A stretch of DNA of 64,000 nt from Neopestalotiopsis rosae (GCA_023078685.1 JALGAS010000004.1:4278001-4342000); one strand, 5' to 3'; positions 9,535-23,100 are shown, counted from the first letter of the stretch. Numbers and translations: made by a program. The notes: generated from the letters alone by a model not told the origin.

Positions 9535-11562
9535 TTACATGATCTGATCCTGGGTCAGACCACCGTGAGCATCCGTGTCCATGGCATCGCCACTACCGCC
9601 GGGCGGGAGGTACTTGACGAAGCTCAAGCCCAAAGGCCGGCCTCCGTACTGGTAGCCCTGGAATTTGGAGATCGAGGTCTCGGCTGTTGCAACGCTGTCG
9701 AATCTCACGACTCCGGTTCCGCGGGAACGACCACTGGGCTCGTACTGGATCTCAGCCTGTTCGACCTTACCGATTGTGGTAAAGAGCTCGACCAGATCTT
9801 CATTGCTGGTGGACCATGGGAGCTATACAAGTTAGTGGCGGGTTATCGTATCAGTGGGATTCCAAGGACCTTACATTTCGCACGTAGATGGTCTCGCTGG
9901 GATCAGTACCGCTCGTGGCGTAGTCGGTGAATGGGTTCGGGGCGGCAGGTTGACCACCACCGGCGGCACCGGCATCGTATCCACCGCCGCCGCCGCCACC
10001 GCCTCCACCGCCTCCACCGTATCCACCACGGCCGTAACCTCCACCGAAGCCTCCACGACCTCCGAAGCCACCACGACCGCCGAAACCGCCGCCGAAACCT
10101 CCACGGCCGCCAAAGCCACCACGACCGTAGCCTCCGCCGAAGCCGCCGCCGGGGCCACCAGCGTATCGGTCTTCGCGGACTTCTAGTTGGCGACCTTGCC
10201 AATCGTAGCCATTGAATTGCTGTATGGCATTGCGAGCATCATCAGGACTTTCGAACATGACGATGCCGGAGCCTTTGGGCCGACCGTCAGGGCCTAGGTG
10301 GACGTCCGCACGGATGACAGCACCGTTCCTGGCTGAAAGTTTTTAATTGTTAATGATGTGTTGAGGATAGAAACGGAGGTGAGGAAATTTGGCGACTTAC
10401 CAGCCTGTCTGAAAAGGTCCTTGAGATCTTGCCAACCGACAGTGTAGGGGAGCTGTTGAATTTGTCAGTGCCAAGAACGATGAGTGATAATAGGGTTGTC
10501 AATAAAGACATGGGATAACAAACGTTAGACACGTAGATCTGGCGGCCAGCACCGCCGCCGCCACCACCACCCATCATGCCACCGCCTCCTCCGCCGTAGC
10601 CGCCACCTCCGTAGCCACCTTGCATACCGCCGCCGAAGCCGCCGCGGCCGCCTCCTGCTCCTCCTGTTTGTGAGTTGCTGAATCGAGGCTCGGCTTCACG
10701 GTCCTAGTGATGTGGTGAGCTCTAAGAATTCTTGTTTGCGGTGAGTCTTCAAGAGTCAGAAACTTACTTCGCGGACATAGACGAGACGACCCATTAGGTT
10801 CTGGTTGCTGAGCGTCGCAACTGCACTCTGTGCTTGCTCCCGTGTAGCATACTCCACAATTCTAGCTTCATGTCAGTCGAGTGTTCCTGAATCACAGAGT
10901 AGCTCAATGTTGACTTACCCGCATCCCTACATGTAACCACGGACACAATGTCCCACCCGTCAATCCATCAATTCCAACAAGACCATGAGGGAGGAGGACC
11001 AGAAAAGGGGGAAAGGGGGGAGGAAAGGACCAAGCCATGGATCACGTGTAGACGCCCACCTTCGACATTCCATTCGGAAGCAATAAGACATCGGCAAAGA
11101 GGACTTCTCCAGCTAAAATCACACCGAATCCGTCAGCCATCGCTCCGTTCCAAGCTAACACATCCAAGCTCATGAGTAGAACGCACCCTGTCGCATAAAA
11201 TCCTTGAGATGATGCCATTTTACATCGTAAGACAGGTTGCCGACATAGACGCGGCGGTCCTGCTGTGAGGTTTCGCGAATGTTGCTCATCATTTGCTCAC
11301 GAGCAGCTTGTCGCTCTTCGTAGCTACGCTGAGGCGGACCTCCGAAACCCTGGCCAGATCCTCCAGCTGCGGCGCCGACACCAGTCATAGGGGAACGTGA
11401 TGAGCGTCTGTTGTTTCTACGATAGTCGTCCCTGTCCCTACTCGGAGACCGGCTGCGAGAGTATGACCGACGTCGACCAGAACGACCCGGACTTCTTGAT
11501 CTTCCACGACGTGGGGAGCGAGACCTCTCACGCTGTGACGTGTCAGCTACTTGGTCGTTCAT
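9535..11562 (-). CDS. GBP2: Gbp2/Hrb1-type SR-RGG protein with three RRMs
   Basis: Nuclear shuttling mRNA-binding protein, expected to join mRNAs during transcription and help splicing surveillance and export, as yeast Gbp2/Hrb1 do. Eight exons (11187-11562, 11060-11112, 10919-10926, 10768-10861, 10524-10703, 10401-10452, 9875-10332, 9535-9822) give 502 residues. The N-terminus is Arg/Ser dipeptide-rich (about 10-55). RRM1 has RNP2 VYVGNLSY and RNP1 KGCGIVEY. RRM2 has IYVSNLPY and [11 protein letters not shown]3 has IYVRNLPW and RGTGVVRF. Gly-rich linkers with Phe/Tyr/Arg (RGG-like) separate the RRMs. The third exon is only 8 nt and encodes part of RNP1. The GBP2-or-HRB1 symbol follows the yeast pair; filamentous fungi usually have one copy. 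Confidence 0.88.
10919..10926 (-). other. 8-nt microexon inside RRM1
   Basis: This is the third coding exon of the three-RRM gene. Its minus-strand bases are GGATGCGG. The acceptor on its 5' side is ATGTAG and the donor on its 3' side is GTAAGT. The previous exon ends in phase 0 after ...NGMSK, and the next begins with A then ATT GTG. Only inclusion of the 8 bases gives the RNP1 motif KGCGIVEY; skipping it shifts the frame. Confidence 0.85.
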
Positions 11563-14500
11563 GAGCGCAAGCGGCTCCGCAAGAGATTATGTTGAAGAGC
11601 GATATGAGTTATGTGCAAGACACACAAGAAAAAAAAAGAATGCATGTGGTGGTCGTGCGGGGAACGAATCCTTCCCCCCCTTGCTCTGATTGAGAAACCG
11701 TGCCGCTGCTCTCAGGCGTTGAACCGCTCTTCGAGTAAAGTTTAAAATACCGGAAACATCCCGCCATTATCTTGAGAGACGTGGCATAGAGTGGCAAGGC
11801 CCAAAGCTTGTACCATCGCGGCGCGCGAAAAAGCCAACCCGAGCCAAGAAGGCCCCGGGCCCTGGGCGAGATACGCCGGAAGGGACCCAGTATATAGAGT
11901 TTCCTATGCGCCACCATACTTACGAAGGGCACTTTCGAGACACGGCGTGATGGGCGTAGAGTACAGCAAGAATAAGGAAAACTGTCCCGCTACAACAAAG
12001 AGTATGTATCAAGAGCTGAGAAAGTTGTACTTACTGGTCGATATGTGTCGCCAGAGTCGGCTGCGTAGGCGTTAGAGTCGTCTAAGAGGCAAATTGGTGA
12101 GCAAAAGTATAAATGAGAAGGAGAGAATGGGCCAGAAGGAAATCGGGGATAGAGAAAATAAGAGGGATAAGGCTAGACTGTGGCAAGCTGGCGGGCCGCT
12201 GATGCATAAGTGATCGAGCAGATCAGGAAAGGAAAGTGCCTGGGGGGTGGTTGCGCATGTATGTATGTAGGTATGTCTGTGTGTGTGTGGGGAGGGGGAA
12301 GGCATGGTTTAAGCTCCGTAGAGAGACGTCGGCTCCGTGAAGTGACATGAGCATTAAAGAACCTACTGAGCAGCGGAATAGGTGCACAGCGAGGGACCTG
12401 CTACTAAGAAAGTGTGATATGAAAGCTCTGCAGGGACCGGCTGAGTTGACTCGATCCGGGGCGAGAACCTCTTGTTTCGTTTTTGGGAGGAGGAAAAAAG
12501 TGAAGAAAGGGAAGGGTAGTGATTGCGGAAGACGCTGCTGTGGCTTGGTACCACGGGCGGATGACTTGCAAGTACAGGGTGGCAGCTCATACGTCACGGA
12601 GACACTTTGTTCATGCCTCCCGAGCACGTAGGCAAGGAAGAGACAGGAAGAGAGGTAAGAGGTCGGAGGGAACGGATGCAGAGGTGCCAAAGGGCGAGCG
12701 TAATACAATGACCGGGAGTTAAGGATAATGGTGATGATGTGTGAACGAAATTATTTGAACCAGGAACAACAGTAACCAACAGACCGTGTTTATGGTTTAC
12801 GTTTCAATATTCGTCTCAAGCACCAACTCGAAGCCATAAAGGATTATGGCAGACGAGAACGGAGGATCAGAAGAAGTAGGACTTACCCATGATTGTATAT
12901 TTTCGGATGGTCGACGCCTTTGGGAAACGTGACTAGGTTCCTTTACGGATGGGGGAGTTATTCTCTCGGGAAGAGGCGGCCAAAGAGCAACCAGCGTATG
13001 CCTATAAGCAGTCTGTATGTAAATGATGGAGGGGTCAGCTTGAAATTGTGACCGAAGAGTGCTGGGCGGCGTTCCCGTTGACACCCCTAGGCTGAGAGCA
13101 AAGGAATACACTGATGGGGCAAGACGGCAAGGTACAACGACAACAACAATAAGGACAAGGCAAGTTCCTCTGTCCAGAGGGGAGCGCAATGCAGAATGAG
13201 TGTGCAACGCAGCCGCTGGTAGCAGAGTCGAGACGAAGACGAGAGAAGAGAGCAGTTGATGGTGGTGGCAGTAGCGCTACTGCTACGGGTACTGTTTCTG
13301 CTGGCTGCAAGTAATCATAGAGATGAATGCAGGGCAGGCAGCTCTTTGGTGTGGTGCAGGAGACGGACGCGGGATCGCCAGTCCAGTAGCAACGCGTAGG
13401 TAGGTAGTAAAGAAGCGTAGCGCAGCAGCAACGCAAGGCATTGAAAGAGGACAGACACAAGCAAGCAGAGTACGGGGAACGTTTGTGTGCCGAATCAGGA
13501 GCCGGACTGGAGTCGACAGCTTTTCTTGCTGGGTTGCGTCTGCGTCTGCCGTCTGCGTGTCGGGCCTGCAATGCGACGACGGCGCTTGGCCCTGGCCTAC
13601 CTACAAGTTACTCTGTCTCCAGCCTGACTGACTGGACTCTTTGTTTCTGTCTTCAGTGTGATCTGATCTTTGGCTCGCTTTCTCTGTCTTTCTCTGTGGT
13701 GCTGGCTAGTTTATTACGGCTCTGCCCTTGCCTGCCTATGCCTTGCCTGCCCCCGCGCGCCCGACTCTGCCCGTCTGCCAGCCTGCTTGCCCGCTCTACG
13801 CCTGTGCTTGCTTGTGCCTGTGGCACGCTGGACTGGGCTCGGCAGGGCTGGGGAAGGGGGGGTAAATGTATGTGTATGCGAGTGGGTTATTGCGGCGGTC
13901 TCGCAAGGTGACCAAGGGCCAAGCATGATCCAAGTCGCACAGCGGCGGCTCATGCATGGATGGGTGGATGGAATGGAGCGGAAGGGGATGGAGACGAGGT
14001 TTGGCGAGCCTTACGTACCTTTGACTACCTTACGGGGAGAAGGAGAGAAGAGGGAGAGAGCAACTTCTGCTTGAGTTGGGTGGGTGGGTGTACGTATGTG
14101 CGCCCAGCGACAGAGTGACAAGGCCGAAACTCGATCGCGCTGCGTCGTGACCTGGAGAGTCTGGCAGTAGTAGTAGCTCAGTCCGTTTGTTGCGGCGACG
14201 CGTGACGTCGAGATGTTGATTCTGCCGCGTCCGAGGAAATAGAGGGAATAAAAGAACCACAAAACACAGCACCGCAAGAGTGATGACGGTGACAGAGTAC
14301 AGAGTAGCAGGGCTGGATGAGGTTGCCCGAGACGCGATCGCAAATTGGTGCAAGCGAGAAAGAGGAGCTTGAGCTTTGGAGACTCAGCAGCTGGAGCTTG
14401 GGTTGGACTTGACGAGCTTTGCGAGCTTTGCGCCTTGCCTCGCTCCAGTCTGCCAAATACCAGACCCAAGTCGCGTTCTGGTTCGTTGGTGGGGACCGAC

Positions 14501-14600
14501 CTCTAGTGGGGCCACTGCAGTTGAACATCAGCCAATCGCGTTCTCAAACAGCCTTCTCGCCTACGGTACCTCTTTGCATGCACCATCAAGGTACCTACCA
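11563..14600. promoter_or_regulatory. Long upstream region of the GBP2-like gene, purine-skewed
   Basis: About 3 kb without a credible gene. The plus strand is strongly rich in GA runs over much of 12050-14400, so the strand that would be sense for the GBP2-like gene is CT-rich, with many CTTTCT-type and CACACA-type runs. This looks like an extended promoter or a long 5' leader, possibly with a leader intron. Minus-strand frames such as 12223-12708 are low-complexity Pro/Ser/Leu sequence and are not believed. Confidence 0.4.
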
Positions 14601-17600
14601 GACCCTCAGACATATCTCAAGTGCTAATCGTGCTATGAACCTACATGTCCACAGAGCTATGGAATGGAATCATTTGCCTTGCAATATTGCATAGAGCGTC
14701 TCTCTGTACATCGATCATTCATTGACCTGGCAGCTAACATTGAATGGGGGTACATGTACGGAGGCATACTGCCAATATTGAGCCATCACATACCGTTTCA
14801 TCTACCTTTTATGGAGTATCCAGTTCGTACACTGCTTAGATGAATCCATGCTTAACACCGCTGTATCAGTATCAAACAGTACTATCCAGCATTGAACACG
14901 AATAAGGCATCAAAAATGTACCTACCTAGATGCTGACCTCGACTTCTTATTTTGGACTTGAGTCGAGCAAACGAGAATGCAGGAACTATCTCCCAAACCT
15001 TGGTACCAGCAGATTTCCGAGCAATCAAGATCTGTATCAGAGCATACCAAAATGGTATGCTTACAAAAGCGATGACGGAAAAATTGTCAAATACAGAGGA
15101 CCGGAGAAGATGGTAAGATCCTGAAGGCGACCGAAGCAATACGATGAGATCTACAAAGTGCGGATAGTACATGCCCTACCTACTTCACCTCGTTGCAGTA
15201 ACAAAAGCGTAGCGTTACCGAGGGTACCTACTTGCTCCTCTCGCATTGTCTACTCCATGAATGTACATCATACATGGAACCAGGAGCTTGGGTTGGAGAT
15301 CGCAGATGCAGGACGGAGCCAGAGCCTGGCAATTGTCAGCTACGGGATTTTTGGCATTTGCCCACTTGGGGCATCGCTCGGAAGAAGAACCCGGGTCACC
15401 AAAGCACCTAGCCCGTGCAGGGATTACCGCTCGCTCTAGGCACTCACTGGCTCCTGGGTTCGAGCCAGAAGCCCGGCTGTCTGCCCTCTGATTCGTTGGG
15501 GGGCCGATGCACTTCTAATTGCCTACATCCATTCACATCGCAACCTTGGGGGCGCATACATTACTGCCCTTTCACAGTAGTATCTTGCTTGAACGCGTTG
15601 ATCCGCCGGACAATCATTATTTTGGCCCTTGGGTGACTACCATCTCCTTGCTGTCCAGCGCAGCAGGGGTCATCCATCAGGCGAAGGCGAGAGAAATCCG
15701 ATTACTGTGTACTTTTTGCTCGACAAGGAATATCTTGCTTGCAGGGCTCAACTTATGCTGCAATGTTGGGCATTCACAGATGCCCAAGATGTATGTGTGC
15801 ACTCAGCAAGCAGTACCTATAATAAAATACAGTACAATTTGTACAGCAATCAACATGATTGTCGCAGGCCGTTCGGGTCTCATAGAAGAGCGAAAATTAT
15901 TCCGGCTATTTAGATATCATTGGGGTGCACACAAACTTGCGTCGAATGATTCAAATGACAGGTCCACAGATGCAAGGTCAACTACGGCCAACGTGGTCAA
16001 TGATTGCCATGCTTCGTATCTTCTATAATCTACATATTCAATTTGGGTAGATGGATTGGTACAATAAGATAAACCCACTCTTTTCTTCAAGCCTGGTCGT
16101 GTTGTGTCATCGAGTCCTGCAGCCCTCATGTATGGCGTAAGCCACTTCGGCGGCTGCATTAATGCTTACAAGGGAGGCAAGGTAGGTACTGTGTAGACAA
16201 AGTAAATCCTTACTTGACCATAGCGGTTGGTTGGTTGATTGATTGATTGATTGATTATCCTTGGAACGACAACCGACCACGTTGTCTTCTCCTGCTGTGT
16301 ACCGAATACCGATATCCATGTTTGCCTATTGTACCTCGAAACTTTCATTGCTATTATTATATCCGAGCTGCTGACACCATTGCAATCAAGCAATTACAAA
16401 AGTGCTGACCCGCCGTAGCTGAAGTTGGGCAACAATCCTTGATACAGCTGCTCGCTGGCAGCAGCCTTGACCCATCTACGTGCAAGTATATTCCATACTG
16501 TAGATACCTTGGCAAGCTGACTTAGTCTTCAGCAGCATCCACGACGGACTTTGTTACCCAATGTGCACGTATGGCTGAGATAGTTATTATTAAGATCCAC
16601 TACGGTGCAGAACTGCCGCGAAAGGCAGCCATCGTCAAATCTAACTAATGCAACAAGCCCTGGGATGATCATCTCCTTCGCCGCTTCTCGCCAGAATCAT
16701 GCATGTTGTGTTGCAGATTCCAACCAACTCACCGTTGCAATTTGGAACGAGAAAGTGTTGTAATTCTTTTCTTGTTCATGATTATGATACATGATTCCAC
16801 TGCAAAATTTATTGTAATACTGCCCTAAGGCGACCGACTCCCGGTCGCATACATCCCTCTTGCAGTCAAGGCAATACTCTCATACGAGCCTGCCAGATTT
16901 TACACGTGTGAAGCGGAGTACAGAAATATCTCCTGATTCGATTCTCTTTTCGATTAACATCAGTCTCGCCTTGTAGGCTGTATTCGTCTATCATTGTGTT
17001 GGTATCGAGATGCCCAAGGCTTTCTAGTGTTAGTTATTGCCCGATATGCGTTCTGCGTCTCAAACACCTTTCAGGATGTGTGCTATGTTGCGATCCAAAT
17101 CCGGCTTCCGACGAGGCGCCACTTGAAGCAAGCATGTTACAGCATCTTTCAGTCTTCTATTCAAACTACGAATTCATCTCGTTGTCGGTGAGGTATCGGG
17201 AATATGAATATCAGTATACTGCATCAATGACGGGATACATAAGTATTCGCTTGAAGTCCCAAAGCTTTTGTCGATAAAGGAATCCCAGGGAATAATTTAG
17301 ATCGTAGATGAGCCCGGATACGTGAGATGAGGTCAGTGGTAGGAATCAAGAAACCACAGAGGATACTTCGAGACAGAAAACGGTCTAGATGCACGGCTCA
17401 ACAGAAATGTGTGCATATAATCATGGCTACACCGAAGCACCCGAAGCCAGCATCCTCAGTCCGTCGCACTCAAAGGGCATTCGCTGTCGCCAATCGCTAG
17501 GAATCATTACCGGTAACACAGCCCTTATTTTGACCTGGAAGAATGTGTTGATATATACTAAATAGCCTACCGACATCTTAGCTTTGATGTGGCTGATCAA

Positions 17601-18696
17601 CTTGCTTGCCTAGAGAAGTTCGCACCAAGCTCTCAAGGCCATGACTACTGTGATCCTCTAGTTTCTTTTGCCGAACTATTCTGATATCTCAGGAAGACGG
17701 AGGGTAATGGAAAATCTGCCTTGCTCGTATGGGGGAGCGACTGTGTTCACTGATTACGTCGCCGCTTCTCATTTCAAACAGCACTTATGGTGAACTTGTA
17801 TGGGGCGTCTGACCATCTCTAGCTTTGGGCGGGAAGGACCAAACATAAAAGATCAAATCGAAAACATTCAGGCCTATAAGTTCTGACTGACCGGCTGAGA
17901 AATTTCCTGGCGAGGCCACAACCTGTAGAAAAAGTACATAGCCACCACCGGCTGGCTTTTTGGTAGAACCGAAATCATGCAGGCAGCCTGTTTTGCCCAC
18001 GGATGTACAGACCGCACTGAGCCGCATCCATTGAAAATACAATACCTCTTTGCTGTGAGAAGTTGAGAGAGGGTTGTATTCGCCAATCCACAAGGGGTAT
18101 TATTTCGCCCAAACCTACTCTGTACTTGTGATCGCACATACTGCATGCCCCGGCCTCTCTGTTACCCTTTCAGGTGCCCGACATGATATGCATCGAATCC
18201 CTGTTGCGTAACTCGTACGGTGCCAATCGTCTATCAGAATTACACGGCTTGTTAATGGTTCGATGGCGTTGGGGCGGGAGATATTGCATATGGTACTATG
18301 TAGAGTAGCCTACTGTAGTAATGTGTAGCAATCACGTAGGTACTATTTCATGTGCAAAGGGAAGATGTACAAGCTACTATGTATGATCAAGTAAAAATTA
18401 ACCTTCAGCACAAGGATGAATCTACATAGTAGCAGTATAGAATTGTGCTAATTCGATATGATGCTAGTACTAATTGAGGCAAAAAAGCTTCGCATCTGAT
18501 GCCATGTGCGTAAGTGATTATGACCGGAAATAGATCAAGAAGACAAGCTAAACCGTAGATAGCAGTACTCGGACCCCATAATTTCTCCGGGTCAAAAAAG
18601 TTGACGATCGCCAAACGTTGCAACACTATTAGCAGATGCGATAACGGGCGTATCGTGAACTTTTGAGAATCAGCACATCACATCTCACCATAAACA
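14601..18696. other. Gene-poor intergenic region, 4.1 kb
   Basis: No open frame here combines an ATG, plausible splice sites and protein-like composition. The sequence is not simple repeat apart from a short tetranucleotide array near 16225. It ends in the COQ9 promoter. It could hold non-coding transcripts or remains of old mobile elements; neither can be shown by reading. Confidence 0.4.
16225..16256. repeat. Tetranucleotide microsatellite GGTT/GATT
   Basis: About three GGTT units followed by about five GATT units form a perfect short tandem array in the gene-poor region. Confidence 0.85.
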
Positions 18697-19543
18697 ATGG
18701 CACCCTCGAGAGCATTCACACGCCTGATCTTGGCTCAGCAGCGCCGGGCAACAACGCAGTGCGCGGCCCGCACTCTCCGCGGCTACCATTCCTACGACCA
18801 CCCGTCGCCTCCCGGCGCCTTCAACGCTGCCGAGCGCGCCATCCTCTCGGCCGCCTACGCGCATGTCCCCGAGCACGGCTTCACGCAGCATGCGCTGGCC
18901 CTCGGAGCCCGCGATGCTGGATACCTGGACATAAGCGCCAGCCTTTTGCCCAATGGCCCCTTTAGCCTGATCAAGTACCACCTCGTCACGAAACGTGAGA
19001 GCTTGGCACCCAAGAGCGCCCAGATCTTCGGTCCCGGTACCGAGGCAGAGAGGTTACCCGTCGACGACAAGGTGGAGCGTTTGACTTGGGAGAGGCTGCT
19101 GGAGAACAGGGATGTGATACATCGGTGGCAGGAGGTAAGATATAGCCTTCACGACATCCAGGCTGTTTCACCCTTTTAACTTCTTCTCGCTAAACTTGAC
19201 ATCTACACAGGCCCTCGCAGTGATGGCTCAGCCTTCTCTCGTCCCATCCTCCCTCCACGAACTCGCATTGCTCTCTGACGAGATCTACCATCTCTCGGGT
19301 GACAAGGCCGTCGATCCCACATGGTACACCAAGCGCGCTTCCCTCTCCACCATCTACGCATCCACTGAGCTCTTCATGACAAACGACCGCTCCTTTGGTT
19401 ATGACGATACACGAGCGTTCTTGCAGCGGCGGTTGCAAGAGAATAGCGGTCTCGGGGCAGTCGTTAGTAATATTGGCCAGTGGGTCGGCTTCACTGCCGC
19501 TGCGGGCGTAAATGTGCTCAGGAGTAAAGGCATGAGGATATAG
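18697..19543 (+). CDS. COQ9: Ubiquinone biosynthesis protein COQ9, mitochondrial
   Basis: Lipid-binding protein of the coenzyme Q synthome; it presents the prenylated precursor and supports the Coq7 hydroxylase at the matrix face of the inner mitochondrial membrane. Two exons (18697-19134, 19211-19543) give 256 residues, normal for the family. The N-terminus (MAPSRAFTRLILAQQRRATT) is basic and suits a matrix presequence, followed by RGYHSYDHP. The family core includes ILSAAYAHVPEHGFTQHALA and, in exon 2, the TetR-like helices with DPTWYTKRASLSTIYASTEL and the final helix containing FTAAAGVNVLRSKGMRI. The intron has GTAAGA and CACAG ends and phase 0 junctions. It converges on SMC6. Confidence 0.93.
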
Positions 19544-20145
19544 GACTCTCGACTTTTTCCGGAGACGAAGTTCGAAGCGAACATCGTCATGACATAGAAG
19601 AAGACACTCAAATCAAGGTAAAATACTGCAAACCTGGCCAGACTTGCCAGACTAGTACTTTATTTATGTACAATAGCATGTTAGTCAAACGTTATGTATT
19701 ATACGTACCAGCCAGTAAATCATAGAATAGCTGCCGACTGCATGAAAGAAATGCCACTTTGAATATTGTGGCCTTGCACTTAACAGCAAGGATTAAGTCT
19801 TGCGGTAATGATTGGTACTTCGGCACGTCTCTTACGCTCGTTACTTTGTCTTTAGTGCTGGAACCAAGGAAGTCATTGCACTGTCAAATTAACCTCACTG
19901 ACAACAGGCAAGTTACAAAATCGAGCTTTGCTTGAGTTGGAATGGTCGTGAATTAAACCAAATTTGGAGGCTATAGCAATGACCACTGAGACCGCCGAAG
20001 GGGGTATATAATCATAAGATATTTACAAAAAGTCCTTGTCATGATAGGAACATACAAATCCATCTTGTGCTGAAGCTTCGTCCTCTTAGAGTCACAATGC
20101 CTATTGCCAGGAAGAAAACGAAGGAGGTCAAGCACAAGCTGCTCC
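19544..20145. other. Convergent intergenic region, COQ9 and SMC6
   Basis: This is the shared 3' region of about 600 bases. I see no gene. Confidence 0.45.
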
Positions 20146-23100
20146 TCAAGAACCACTATTGCTTTGCATATAGCTTCGGATGTTGCGGTTGTCTTTGCGA
20201 GCTGCGGCCATTCTGGTACAGTTTGTCAGCTTTGATGACATGGCACATATGAATGTCAGGACTTACTTGATCACTTTCACATCCTTGCCGAAATCCGCTC
20301 TCGTTTCCACGACATTGGGAGTAATGAGGATGAACTGCTTGCCAACAGACCTGCGAGCGGCCGAAACCTAGGTAGAGAGTAAGCATATAGCTGTGCAGAT
20401 AGGTGCCAGGTTCACTTACCAGCATCTCAGCGGCCACCTTCCGGTTGACCGAGTCCATGAAGACATCGAACTCATCGAGACATCTCAGTGGCGAACCCAT
20501 GGCTTCCCAGATGGCCAGCAGTAGACAAATGCTCGAGAAGGATTTTTCGCCACCGGAAAGCGTCTTTGTGTTGCGGCCGGACACCTCCTCCCGCGTCTGA
20601 TCCGGTTCAACCTCAATCGCAAGCTTCTTGTGTTCGTGGTCCAGTAATAGCCTACCACGGAACGATCTTTCGCTGAGAAGATAGCTGAAGTTGGTACGTG
20701 CGGAAGCCGAGATCATGCGTTGAAGGAACCTCCACTTGTCTAATCGCTTCACCAAGGCATTTTTGCTGGCTTTGATATCCAACTCGCAGTCGAGTCGGAC
20801 TCTTCTTGCCGTATTGAAGAGCTCAAAAGTCTGTGCCGCCTTTTCGTTGACCTGCTGCTCATTCATGCCATGACGGGCTCTGAATTTCTCCAGCTGCTCC
20901 CTTATAGCAGAGAACTTCTGCTCTATGCTTTGGTAGGTCTCCCCTTCCGGGATGTACACCCGCTCTGGACAGACGGTTGTGGCGCTCTCAATATACTCGT
21001 CTACCTGTCGCCTTTGTCGATCGCGTTTTTTGAGTGCATCCTCTTTCCTCTCTTTCGTCAGACCTAGTTCTCTTACAGCTGCATTTTTTTCTTGCACAGT
21101 AATTTGTCGCAAGGACTCTAGTCGTTGAATCTTGTCGTCAACCTTTTTGATTCGCTCATCAAAGCTCGCGACATTGTTTCGGACTTCTTCCAAAATTTTC
21201 CTCTTCGCAGTGGCAACTTGGTTCAGCTCGCTCTTCTCAACGACAATCTCTCCATACTGCTGGCCATATTGCTCCTTGTTGGCCTTAGCTTTCTGCAACT
21301 CTTCGCGCAAGCCTTGGAGCCTCATGTCTGTCCCGTCGTATGCATCAAGAGCTGCTTCAGCCTCATTCACCCGAGCTTGAGCTTCACGCATGGCCCTCTT
21401 GAGTTGTGTATCTTTATTCTTGTGTCGCGTGACTGCCTGGCTGCACTCTACAGCTCTTTGCTGAAGGTCTTTTTTGGAGGCCTCAAGATCTCTCAAATCC
21501 GACTGCAGCTGCGTGAGGAGTTGTTTCTGATAATTGGATTGACCTTCCGTGTCGGTTTGCATACGTCTTCTCTCAGAAGCATCAATGGGTTCTTGCGTCA
21601 AACTACCTCCCGGGCCCGGCTTGATACTTACGCCGTGGCCTCGCTTTTTAGGGTGCATGGAGATGCTCAGCTTGGCGTGTCGGGGTGCCTGGCCCTCACT
21701 CATGACGCGATGAGCCTCTTGGAGATCTTCAATGAGAATTATGTTCTCAATCGAATTGATCATGATCAACTGATTCCGAACTTGGTCATTGTCAAACTTG
21801 AGCACTCTCAAGATAGTATCGTACTGTTCATCGGGCTCATTCAAGTGCTGAATGAGCTTTCCAGGGTTACTGATGAAGATGGTTGGCTGCATGTAGCCAA
21901 TCTGTTTCATCAGAGAGATGAGACGAGTCCTGTCGTTTTGGCTGGACACAAGGAATGCGTCCAGGTTGGCACCAAACATGCTTTCGAGGATCGAAGCCCA
22001 CTTCGGCTTCAGAAGCTGGACATGAAGCCCCAAGGGCCCGATCGGTTTCGACGCGAAGCCGTTGTCTCTTTCGATGAGACTGAGAAGCTGGCGCGTCTTT
22101 TGTCGGAAGCCAGCCATGGGGTCTCCTCGACTTTGCTGTAAGTTGATCATCCGGTTCTCGGCAAACTTAACTTCCTTTCTCTTGTCTTCGACCGGTTTTG
22201 CAGCTGCCTGAACCTGCCGCTCAGCTTCCGCAAAGGCTTCATCAAGTGGCTGACTTTGGGCAGCGTGCTCCTCCTTGGCCCTCAAAGCGGACTTGGCGGC
22301 TTCTCGCGCTTGATCCAGGGCTTGCGACTTTTCTGCGACGGCTCCACCATTGGCCTCCTCGAGTCGTTTTTCTTCTTCTCGGATCTTCCGCTCGCATTCT
22401 TCGACGTCGTTGGCGGCGTTCTGGAGTTGGCCATGGGCCTCGCGTTCCTGTGTGTGCATTTGTTGAACTGCTTTCTTGGCTTCGTCGAAGGCCTCCTTGG
22501 CTTGTTCTTTTGTCTCTTGAACTTGAGCTTGGTCTTGACGTAGAAGTTCAGCGTTTTCCCTGGCAGCTGCAATGGTCTTATCGTGCTTCTCCAATTCCTC
22601 AGATTTTGCTTGAAATTCCACTTCCAGATTTCGGATGTCCCCGTCAGCCATGACGATATTGTTCTCCCTTTCTTGCAGAATGACTTCTTGTTCCACTACC
22701 TGAGCCCATGCAAGCTGTTTGACGTAGAGCCTTTGTTGGAGCTTCAATGTGTCGTTCTTGGCGGCTGTCTCCTTGAGTTTCTTGTACTTCTCCATTTCTT
22801 CTTTGATAGCGCGGAAGGTTTCCTCATATCCAGAGAGCTTGGCCTCGGTTGCATCAATATGCTCGTGAATGAGCAGAAGGTCGTCGCTGACCTGTTGCAA
22901 TTGTGTGCCCTGTAGGAAATAGGTATATTTCTGCGCGGGTGTGGCAGAGTTCAAGAACTGTCTTGCGTTATCCTGGGACAGGACATTGAGGGGATTGTCA
23001 ACCTGGAGACAATAATATTCCACGATATCTTGAACGTCATCCCTCTTCTGTGAAATGACTCGACCGGCAGACGATTTCAATTTGAAGCCACTGGTGCCGT

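Noticed and set aside
12223..12708. 161-codon minus-strand frame
   Set aside because: Low-complexity Pro/Ser/Leu translation of the CT-rich strand, without splice or domain support.
15440..15490. GGGTTCGAGCC sequence resembling a tRNA T arm
   Set aside because: No matching acceptor, D or anticodon stems could be folded on either strand.
21125..22141. 338-codon plus-strand frame inside SMC6
   Set aside because: It is antisense to the SMC6 coiled-coil exon, with Leu/Phe-rich shadow composition; the opposite strand has a complete SMC architecture.
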